From NCBI GenBank assembly GCA_937942105.1, contig CALDFS010000159.1:1-7902 (forward strand): a stretch of DNA of 7,902 bases, given 5' to 3'. The notes under the pieces were generated by a model. That model was given only the letters and a program-made list of their open reading frames with translations, had not been told where the DNA came from and ran no database searches. This DNA comes from an uncultured Ruminococcus sp. GTDB lineage: Bacteria; Bacillota; Clostridia; Oscillospirales; Ruminococcaceae. The translations under genes were made by a program, and so were the position numbers. Positions 1 through 4,253 of the stretch are shown here, one piece after another (the first letter of the stretch is position 1; every line of letters starts with the position of its first letter).

Positions 1-132
1 CTTTTCGGGGAGACTAAAGGCGCGGGCGCGGCTATGCTGTTTGCTATTATCGGCGTGGCGGGAGTGCTTGTCTGCCTGATATTTAATCTGATACTGCGGA
101 AATACAGGTGGAGCGAGAGTGCTCAATCGTGA
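1..132 (+). CDS. C-terminal end of a membrane transporter (probably MFS-type)
   Basis: The reading frame is open from the first base and ends at TGA 130-132, so only the last 43 residues are present. They contain a glycine/alanine-rich turn (GETKGAGAA) followed by one hydrophobic helix of about 20 residues (roughly residues 12-32 of the fragment) and a short basic tail (LRKYRW). A GxGxG turn, a last transmembrane helix and a positively charged cytosolic end is the usual way a major facilitator superfamily transporter finishes. The fragment is too short to exclude another polytopic permease, and no substrate can be inferred. A strong hairpin at 181-220 lies about 50 bp downstream and may end the transcript. 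Confidence 0.5.
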   Translation, partial: LFGETKGAGAAMLFAIIGVAGVLVCLIFNLILRKYRWSESAQS

Positions 133-180
133 TGTGATATACACATGCTTGCGCAAATGAATGCCCACTGTAAATAATAA

Positions 181-220
181 GACCCGCTCTGCAAGGCTGT
201 TTGCCTGTGCGGAGCGGGTC
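181..220. terminator. Strong hairpin downstream of the transporter gene, possible terminator
   Basis: GACCCGCTCTGC (181-192) pairs with GCGGAGCGGGTC (209-220) over 12 bp with one G-U pair. A smaller AGGC/GCCT stem forms inside the loop. On the plus strand there is no good T-run after the stem. On the minus strand the exit sequence is TTATTATTT, so the hairpin may work better for leftward transcripts from 436-672. Its ACCCGCTCT core is shared with the terminator at 4805-4853. Confidence 0.55.
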
Positions 221-264
221 GAGACTTATCGGGATTGTTTCGTGCCATCAAAACAACGAATAAA

Positions 265-364
265 ACTAATTCTACGTAAAATAGTAACTGCAAAATTACC
301 GCAAAACCGCTGTACAATGGGTTCTTGCGATGAATTTGCATATACTTTTAAACGTAGAATTAGT
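265..364. mobile_element. MITE-like 100-bp fold-back element
   Basis: Perfect 13-bp terminal inverted repeats, ACTAATTCTACGT (265-277) and ACGTAGAATTAGT (352-364), enclose the element. Immediately outside are identical ATAAA pentamers (260-264 and 365-369), which could be a 5-bp target-site duplication, although in A+T-rich DNA chance is possible. The inside also folds back: AAAA/TTTT (278-281 with 346-349), TGCAAAATT with AATTTGCA (289-297 with 333-340, one bulge), and CGCAAAACC with GGTTCTTGCG (300-308 with 320-329, one bulge), leaving a loop of about 11 nt. The whole element is therefore a nested long hairpin. It has no coding capacity of its own. This is the architecture of a miniature inverted-repeat transposable element mobilised in trans, but a structured RNA is possible. 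The parent transposase family cannot be named. Confidence 0.6.
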
Positions 365-435
365 ATAAAATATGTACGAAAAGGGCTTATTTAAATTGAT
401 TCATATGGCAGACTGACGCCTTACGGATTAATCTG

Positions 436-672
436 TCACTGCCCGACGGCTTTGACGGCTCTTACAGAACCAATGGCGGCGATTTCATCATCGGTGCAAT
501 CGCCGTTTTTCTTCTGCCATAAATCTATGATTTCGTCAAGCGAAAGGCTTTTGAGCGCTATGTCAAGGCTTGCGCTCATTACTTTTCTGCAATATGTATT
601 ATATTCGTTCTCATCCAAAAACTGCGCAACAATTTCATGCCCGTTGCAGCTGGCAAGCGATTTTTTCAACAT
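436..672 (-). CDS. Small hypothetical protein (78 aa)
   Basis: I do not recognise a family. The start is chosen because GTGAGG lies a few bases upstream of the ATG on the minus strand, a reasonable ribosome site. The protein is soluble and mostly helical by eye, with no signal peptide or membrane helix. It has three scattered cysteines, at residues 9, 28 and 59, and an acidic patch near residues 57-63 (GDCTDDE). The overlapping plus-strand reading frame at 452-754 lacks a comparable start context and is treated as its shadow. The gene stands alone between the MITE-like element and the hairpin-repeat block. A hairpin with a 2-nt bulge (407-443) overlaps its stop codon but has no T-tail. Confidence 0.55.
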   Translation of the reverse strand: MLKKSLASCNGHEIVAQFLDENEYNTYCRKVMSASLDIALKSLSLDEIIDLWQKKNGDCTDDEIAAIGSVRAVKAVGQ

Positions 673-841
673 AGCCTCACATCCGTTCGTTAGGATTAAT
701 CGGTTCTATCTATATAGACGTATAAATGAGGCGCTTCGTTACTTGTATGATTAAAAGTTTACAAACATTTAATATTTTTGACACAAATCAGCGGAGAAAA
801 AGCCTGTGAAAGCGGATGCACATTAAAAATACATCGGCTGC

Positions 842-950
842 ATTTCACCGCAGTGAAATTCTTGATACATTAACCCGCCGTAAGGCGATTTCACCCGACC
901 GCAGGGAGGATTTCACCGCGCAGCGATTTCACCCGTTCCGAAAGGAACGG
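842..950. repeat. Intergenic block of small hairpins linked by ATTTCACC
   Basis: ATTTCACC occurs four times (842-849, 888-895, 910-917, 926-933). Small hairpins are interleaved: ATTTCAC-CGCA-GTGAAAT (842-859); CGCC-GTAA-GGCG (876-887), whose loop is a GNRA tetraloop; CGC-GCA-GCG (917-925); and CCGTTCC-GAAA-GGAACGG (933-950), again with a GNRA loop. Stems differ in sequence while the linker and the stem-plus-tetraloop format are kept, so it looks like a modular palindromic repeat rather than coding DNA. Similar hairpin-rich intergenic blocks are, as I recall them, common in Oscillospiraceae genomes. The rest of 673-992 shows no supportable gene. Confidence 0.6.
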
Positions 951-959
951 ATATAACTG

Positions 960-991
960 AAAAAAGCACCTGCGACAGCAGATGCTTTTTT
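960..991. terminator. Bidirectional terminator downstream of tRNA-Arg
   Basis: AAAAAAGCACCTGC (960-973) pairs with GCAGATGCTTTTTT (978-991) around a GACA loop with a single C-A mismatch, giving A-runs and T-runs on both sides. It begins 1-2 bp past the tRNA CCA end on the minus strand, so its main job is probably to end the tRNA transcript. Confidence 0.8.
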
Positions 992-992
992 C

Positions 993-1068
993 TGGCGCGC
1001 CTGGGGAGATTCGAACTCACGACCTACCGGTTCGTAGCCGGGCACTCTATCCACTGAGCTACAGGCGC
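993..1068 (-). tRNA. tRNA-Arg (anticodon ACG), CCA encoded
   Basis: Read on the minus strand the cloverleaf is clear. The 7-bp acceptor stem is perfect (GCGCCTG with CAGGCGC), the discriminator is G73 and CCA is encoded (993-995). The D stem is GCTC/GAGT with one G-U pair. The anticodon loop is CTACGAA, giving anticodon ACG, which decodes CGN arginine codons after A34-to-inosine editing by TadA. The T loop is TTCGAAT. Two stem positions do not pair canonically: 27-43 (C-T) and 50-64 (T-C). All invariant loop bases are present, so the gene is probably functional. A promoter lies just upstream (1084-1112) and a terminator immediately downstream. Confidence 0.93.
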
Positions 1069-1083
1069 ATTCCACAATTAAGT

Positions 1084-1112
1084 ATATTATCACATCTTGG
1101 GCAAAAAGTCAA
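1084..1112 (-). promoter_or_regulatory. Promoter of the tRNA-Arg gene
   Basis: On the minus strand TTGACT (1107-1112) is followed after exactly 17 bp by TAATAT (1084-1089), close to the sigma-A consensus. The mature tRNA 5' end lies 15 bp past the -10 box, leaving a very short 5' leader for RNase P to remove. Confidence 0.8.
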
Positions 1113-1181
1113 GCCCTTTTGAATGATTTTTTGCAGCCCAGCCGTTATATCGCGGAAAATTTGCATTTTGGGTGAAAACAC

Positions 1182-1230
1182 AATGAAATTTTGAAATTTC
1201 ATTTGCATTGTCGGAAAAATGTGCTATACT
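1182..1230 (+). promoter_or_regulatory. Promoter and overlapping palindrome upstream of the zinc-finger membrane protein gene
   Basis: A -10 box TATACT (1225-1230) with an extended TG (1222-1223) sits 16 bp after TTGCAT (1203-1208). A perfect 10-bp inverted repeat, AATGAAATTT (1182-1191) and AAATTTCATT (1194-1203) with a 2-bp centre, ends on the first base of this -35 box. The position suits an operator or an upstream activator site, but no regulator is identified. Confidence 0.55.
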
Positions 1231-1287
1231 TATAGTGTAATTATTTCATACTCAGCAAACATATAGCTGATTATAAGGAGTTAATCT

Positions 1288-2274
1288 ATGTCAAAGTTTA
1301 TTGGGCAGCCGTGTACCTCGTGCAGAAGTATTCTTACAGAACACGATGATATTGTCGTATGCCCCGAATGCGGCTCGCCGTATCACAAGGAGTGCTATAA
1401 AAACGAGGGCAAGTGCATTAATACCATACTTCACGAATCCGGGCGAAGCTGGCAGCCTGAGGTTGTTGTGAACGCCGACGCGGAGGATTCTTCAGGCATT
1501 TCCGCTGATTCTACCGCCGAGCATAAAATGGTAGCCTGCAAAAACTGCGGTACCGAAAACGACAGTGAAAACGCCTTCTGCAAGCAGTGCGGAGCGCCGA
1601 TTAACATGGAAAAGGCCGCAGGAACCATCTATCAGCGCATAAAGCAGGATGATGAGGCTGACAGCCGCGGTTACGGCGGCTTTGGCGGAATGCCGTTTAT
1701 CGATATCCGCCCGCTCAACAAGGAGACTGACGTTGACGGCAACACGGTAGGGGAGTATACCAAATACGTCGGCAAGAGCTTTTATTACTATATCCCCAAG
1801 TTTTTAAGATTTTCAAAGAGCAGCAGCGTTTCAATGAATTTCAGCGCCATGCTCTTCCCGGAGTTCTATTTCTTCTACAGAAAAATGATCCCAGAGGGGA
1901 TGGCTGCGCTGATTCTGAAAACTCTGCTGTCGATTCCCTACGCGATATATCTTGTTTACACCTACAGCGGCAGTGCTGCGCCGTCGATTCTGGAGCAGCA
2001 GTGGTATCTGAACCTTTATAATGTAACGTATTTCCTTTCATATGGTGTAAGCCTTGTCTGCGGGCTTTTTGCCAACTGGCTTTATTATAGAAAAGCCAAA
2101 AAGGATCTTGGAAGGATAAAGTCAACGGTCATGGAAGAAGGCTCACGCGGGTCTGCGATAGCCTCTGCCGGCGGAACATCGTGGATAAACGTTATAGCGG
2201 CGCTTGTTGTTCAGCTCATTGTTGATGCTGCAATACTCTGCGTGATAGCTTATCTGGCATTCGGTGCGAAGTAA
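1288..2274 (+). CDS. RING-like zinc finger / zinc-ribbon / DUF2628-like membrane protein
   Basis: The 328-aa protein begins after AAGGAG (1275-1280) with good spacing. The N-terminal module has a RING/treble-clef-like pattern: C9-x2-C12, C25-x2-C28, H33-x2-C36, with an extra C43. This resembles the prokaryotic RING finger family seen in Bacillota membrane proteins. A second module is a rubredoxin-type zinc ribbon (C84-x2-C87, C98-x2-C101, ending CGAPI). After a glycine-rich linker (residues 128-134) comes a stretch resembling DUF2628 (about 157-230: YVGKSFYYYIPKF, then FYRKMIPEGM). Likely membrane helices lie near residues 205-226, 245-266 and 300-325. Both zinc modules would sit in the cytosol if there is no N-terminal export, as appears. 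The function of such proteins is unknown. A role as a membrane-bound sensor or scaffold is inference, and a RING-like fold here does not imply ubiquitin ligase activity. Confidence 0.75.
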   Translation: MSKFIGQPCTSCRSILTEHDDIVVCPECGSPYHKECYKNEGKCINTILHESGRSWQPEVVVNADAEDSSGISADSTAEHKMVACKNCGTENDSENAFCKQCGAPINMEKAAGTIYQRIKQDDEADSRGYGGFGGMPFIDIRPLNKETDVDGNTVGEYTKYVGKSFYYYIPKFLRFSKSSSVSMNFSAMLFPEFYFFYRKMIPEGMAALILKTLLSIPYAIYLVYTYSGSAAPSILEQQWYLNLYNVTYFLSYGVSLVCGLFANWLYYRKAKKDLGRIKSTVMEEGSRGSAIASAGGTSWINVIAALVVQLIVDAAILCVIAYLAFGAK

Positions 2275-2333
2275 ATAAGCGGTGCGGAAGCTGAAAATCC
2301 CGAAAAAAGCAGAGAAAAATTCAAAAAAATCAT

Positions 2334-2371
2334 AAATCCCGCTTGACATTTTGAGCGGGATTTGGTATAAT
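2334..2371 (+). promoter_or_regulatory. Consensus promoter of the rpsF-ssb-rpsR operon inside an inverted repeat
   Basis: TTGACA (2343-2348), a 17-bp spacer and TATAAT (2366-2371) match the sigma-A consensus exactly, as expected for a ribosomal protein operon. A perfect 10-bp inverted repeat, AAATCCCGCT (2334-2343) and AGCGGGATTT (2354-2363), brackets the -35 box and fills the spacer. In RNA reading in from the 1288-2274 gene it would form a hairpin, but the following bases (GGTATAATTC) are a poor T-tail. It could be an operator, a weak terminator sharing space with the promoter, or both. The predicted start lies near 2378, giving a leader of about 54 nt. Confidence 0.85.
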
Positions 2372-2431
2372 TCTTTTGTTATCCTTGTCTATCTATGGAT
2401 GGTAGACGAAATCCAGAAGGAGGTGCTTTTA

Positions 2432-2722
2432 ATGGCAAAAATCACAGGAAACTATGAGTCTATGGTAGTATTCTCAACAAAAGCAGGCGACGAGGCTGTT
2501 GCTGAATTGGTTGCAAAGTTCAAGGAAATGATCGAGGCTAACGCTACTTTGACCGAGGTTGACGAGTGGGGCAAGCGCAAGCTGGCTTACGACATCAACT
2601 ATGAGTCTGAGGGCTACTATGTAATCTATACCTTCGAGTCCAAGCCCGATTTCCCCGCAGAGCTCAGCCGTGTTCTTAACATTACAGACGGTGTGCTTCG
2701 CTCAATCGTCATCACTAAGTAA
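2432..2722 (+). CDS. rpsF: Ribosomal protein S6
   Basis: This is a small-subunit ribosomal protein that pairs with S18 on the platform of the 30S particle. The 96-aa length is normal for the family, and the ferredoxin-like fold signatures are visible: MVVFSTKAGDEAV at the first strand and helix, the WGKRKLAY segment (about residues 47-54), then EGYYVIYTF and the C-terminal NITDGVLRSIV. The start at 2432 is chosen over the in-frame ATG at 2351 because AGAAGGAGGTG (2416-2426) immediately precedes it, and because 2351 lies inside the promoter spacer. It heads the conserved S6-SSB-S18 operon, with 45 bp to ssb. Confidence 0.96.
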   Translation: MAKITGNYESMVVFSTKAGDEAVAELVAKFKEMIEANATLTEVDEWGKRKLAYDINYESEGYYVIYTFESKPDFPAELSRVLNITDGVLRSIVITK

Positions 2723-2767
2723 GCGGGCAGGCTAAGCGACTTAACCAACGAAGGGAGAACGGACGAT

Positions 2768-3256
2768 ATGTTGAACAGAGTAATTTTGATGGGCAGAATA
2801 ACCCAGGATTTAGAGCTTAAGCAGACCACCGGCGGAACATCGGTACTTAGCTTCAGCGTTGCGGTAGACCGCAGTTATGCAAAGCAGGGCGAGGAAAGGC
2901 AGACTGACTTCATCAACTGCGTTGCATGGCGTCAGCAGGCTGAGTTCATTTCGAAGTACTTCGGTAAAGGCAGAATGATTGCCCTCGAAGGCAATTTAAG
3001 AACAAGAACCTATGATGACAGAAACGGTACTAAGCACTATGTCACCGAGGTTTATGTTGACAGTGTTTCCTTCACCGGCGAGCCTAAGCAGGGCGGAAAT
3101 ACCGGTTATTCAAACAGCTATTCCAATCAGAATCAAGGCTCTGCTCCAAGGCAGGCTCCTCAAGCCGGCTATAACGAGCCTTCGCAGAAGCCCATCGCAA
3201 TCGGGGATTTGGATGATTTTGAAGAAATCCTCGGCGACGACGGCGTTCCGTTCTGA
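2768..3256 (+). CDS. ssb: Single-stranded DNA-binding protein
   Basis: SSB coats single-stranded DNA during replication, repair and recombination and recruits partner proteins through its C-terminal tip. The 162-aa protein has a full OB-fold over about residues 1-105: it opens MLNRVILMGRIT, has the DFINCVAW segment with W54 for base stacking, and GRMIALEGNLRTR. A Gly/Asn/Gln/Ser-rich disordered linker covers about 107-145. The acidic tail ends DDGVPF, a slightly altered form of the usual DDDIPF tip that still ends in Pro-Phe. A ribosome site, AAGGGAG (2751-2757), lies 10 bp before the ATG. Its place between rpsF and rpsR is the classical arrangement. Confidence 0.96.
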   Translation: MLNRVILMGRITQDLELKQTTGGTSVLSFSVAVDRSYAKQGEERQTDFINCVAWRQQAEFISKYFGKGRMIALEGNLRTRTYDDRNGTKHYVTEVYVDSVSFTGEPKQGGNTGYSNSYSNQNQGSAPRQAPQAGYNEPSQKPIAIGDLDDFEEILGDDGVPF

Positions 3257-3302
3257 ACCCACTAATGAGAATGCAAAAATCTTTGAAAGGAGATAAATTA
3301 CC

Positions 3303-3551
3303 ATGGCTATGGAAAAGACCAACAACGCAAGACCCATGAAGAGACATCACAAGAAGGTCTGCATGTTCTGCGCTGACAGAGCAGAAACTATTGACTACAA
3401 GGATACTGCCAAGCTTAAGAAGTGTCTTACCGAAAGAGCTAAGATTCTTCCCAGACGTGTTACAGGTACCTGTGCATATCATCAGAGAGAGCTTACCAAG
3501 GCTGTTAAGAGAGCAAGATTTGTAGCTCTTCTGCCTTATTCAGCAGATTGA
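3303..3551 (+). CDS. rpsR: Ribosomal protein S18 (zinc-binding type)
   Basis: S18 binds S6 on the 30S platform and contacts 16S rRNA. The 82-aa sequence carries the family signature around residues 45-56 (RAKILPRRVTGT) and KRARFVALLPY at the end. It has C20-x2-C23 and C57-x2-H60, a four-ligand set matching the zinc-binding ('C+') form of S18. Many bacteria have a zinc-free form instead, or keep both under zinc control. AAGGAG (3287-3292) precedes the ATG; a second ATG two codons later (3309) is a less likely start. The operon ends at the terminator 3576-3611. Confidence 0.96.
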   Translation: MAMEKTNNARPMKRHHKKVCMFCADRAETIDYKDTAKLKKCLTERAKILPRRVTGTCAYHQRELTKAVKRARFVALLPYSAD

Positions 3552-3575
3552 TTTATTGTCAGTAATGCGATTTTT

Positions 3576-3611
3576 AAGGGTGTCCGAAATTCCGGGCGCC
3601 CTTTTTATTTT
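3576..3611 (+). terminator. Terminator of the rpsF-ssb-rpsR operon
   Basis: AGGGTGTCCG (3577-3586) pairs with CGGGCGCCCT (3593-3602) over 10 bp including two G-U pairs, with a 6-nt loop. The tail TTTTTATTTTA runs from 3602. An additional A-T pair (3576/3603) extends the stem. Confidence 0.88.
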
Positions 3612-3633
3612 ACTATGAAAGTGAGAGATTATT

Positions 3634-3987
3634 ATGGATGTAAAGATTTGCAAAATCTGCAGGCATATGTTCAGCTACTTTGGAGGTGACAGAATCTGCC
3701 CCGACTGCCTTAAAAAGCAGGAAGAGAAGCTTGAAACGGTTAAGAGATATATCGGCGAGAATCCCGCCGCCAAAATCGAGGAGATTGCCAAGGCGTGCGG
3801 AGTATCAGCAAGCGATATCAGAAAATGGGCAAGGGAGGAAAGACTGAGCTTCCCGGAGGAATCGCCGATAAGAATATACTGCGAAAAATGCGATGCGCCG
3901 ATTAAATCGGGAAGATATTGCGCAAATTGTTCAGATAAGCTAAAAAAACAAGCAATAGCGGAGCTGCGGCAAAAGCTAAAGCACTAA
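3634..3987 (+). CDS. YvyF-like zinc-ribbon / helix-turn-helix protein
   Basis: The 117-aa protein has three parts. The first is an N-terminal zinc ribbon (C6-x2-C9, C22-x2-C25). The second is a central winged-helix or MerR-like helix-turn-helix at about residues 32-72 (IEEIAKACGVSASDIRKWAREERL). The third is a C-terminal zinc ribbon (C83-x2-C86, C96-x2-C99). This order and length match the YvyF family, named from a Bacillus subtilis protein encoded beside flgM in a flagellar regulatory cluster. No flagellar gene is in this window; the neighbour is rpsR, whose terminator separates the two. The ribosome site is weak (GTGAGAGA before ATTATT-ATG) and no convincing promoter is visible in the 45 bp after the terminator, so low-level read-through from the ribosomal operon is possible. 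DNA binding is inferred from the helix-turn-helix. Confidence 0.75.
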   Translation: MDVKICKICRHMFSYFGGDRICPDCLKKQEEKLETVKRYIGENPAAKIEEIAKACGVSASDIRKWAREERLSFPEESPIRIYCEKCDAPIKSGRYCANCSDKLKKQAIAELRQKLKH

Positions 3988-3993
3988 GGTCGT

Positions 3994-4029
3994 GGCACAT
4001 TGACTATTCTTGAGATTACGGAGGTATAA
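3994..4029 (+). pseudogene. C-terminal relic of a second DUF2441-like gene
   Basis: In one frame this stretch reads GTLTILEITEV followed by TAA. The intact downstream gene ends GRLTVLEITQI followed by TAA (4769-4804). Seven of the eleven residues are identical and most of the rest are conservative; at DNA level 29 of 36 bases match, including the stop. Upstream similarity fades close to the stop codon of the preceding gene, so the rest of the copy has been deleted. The fragment lies 6 bp after that stop codon, has no start of its own, and is followed by its own hairpin terminator, as an intact copy would be. Confidence 0.7.
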
Positions 4030-4052
4030 TAATCTCCGTATAAAACGATGCC

Positions 4053-4101
4053 AAAAGCGGGCACAAAATCACTATACAATGGGTTCTGCACCCGCTTTTT
4101 T
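4053..4101 (+). terminator. Rho-independent terminator with a large loop
   Basis: AAAAGCGGG (4053-4061) pairs perfectly with CCCGCTTTT (4091-4099), ending in six T residues (4096-4101). The 29-nt loop contains TACAATGGGTTCT (4075-4087), a 13-mer also found at the apex of the MITE-like element (313-325). It would end transcripts from the YvyF-like gene and, originally, from the deleted DUF2441-like copy. Confidence 0.75.
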
Positions 4102-4133
4102 GAACATTTCCAGACATAAATAAAAGCTGCCTA

Positions 4134-4253
4134 TATTCATCTGAAATAAACAATAAAGGAGATAAACCACATGACCGGACCGATTTTTTAAGAAAAGTCA
4201 GATAAAAGACTACACTATTCAGCTAAAACAATATAGGAGACAAACGCATATGA
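4134..4253 (+). repeat. Duplicated leader / ribosome-site region upstream of the DUF2441-like gene
   Basis: Two diverged copies of the same leader lie about 80 bp apart (4134-4174 and 4216-4253). Each runs TATTCA-CT, then AACAATA-AGGAGA-AAAC, then CA(T) and ATGA. In the 19 bases from AACAATA (4149-4167 and 4227-4245), 17 or so match. The second copy starts the intact gene at 4250; the first starts only a six-codon reading frame. This is most simply explained by tandem gene duplication followed by loss of the body of one copy. No strong promoter is recognisable here. Confidence 0.6.
4171..4191 (+). CDS. Six-codon micro-ORF (MTGPIF) with strong ribosome site
   Basis: AAAGGAGA (4155-4162) with ideal spacing precedes ATG 4171, and the frame stops after six sense codons. 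It could be translated as a short leader peptide upstream of the 4250 gene, or it may simply be the truncated start of a lost paralogue. There is no obvious amino-acid run or attenuator hairpin to support leader-peptide regulation, so the relic explanation is preferred. Confidence 0.35.
   Translation: MTGPIF

Noticed and set aside
452..754. Plus-strand 100-codon reading frame opposite the 78-aa gene.
   Set aside because: It lacks a ribosome site, has an improbable composition and runs into an AT-rich non-coding stretch; the minus-strand frame has the better start context.
778..801. TTGACA at 778-783 on the plus strand.
   Set aside because: No TATAAT-like box occurs 16-18 bp downstream and no gene follows on that strand before the tRNA.
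842..950. CRISPR-like array of ATTTCACC repeats.
   Set aside because: The repeat is only 8 bp, the spacing is irregular (46, 22, 16 bp), the inserts are self-complementary and no cas gene is present.
2378..2431. Possible S6:S18-binding RNA leader in front of rpsF.
   Set aside because: Only a weak GTCTA/TAGAC stem (2387-2407) is visible and the conserved CCG element of that motif is not evident; not enough to call it.
2351..2431. An N-terminal extension of S6 from the ATG at 2351.
   Set aside because: This start lies inside the promoter, upstream of the expected transcription start, while a perfect ribosome site precedes 2432.
4000..4030. TTGACT (4000-4005) and TATAAT (4025-4030), with TACGGAG/CTCCGTA arms (4017-4040) around the -10-like box, resembling a promoter with an operator for a small RNA ending at 4101.
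   Set aside because: The spacing is 19 bp, and both boxes coincide with the relic C-terminal codons, which the intact gene also has in nearly the same form (ATTGACT...GATATAA). Common descent with coding DNA explains the match better.
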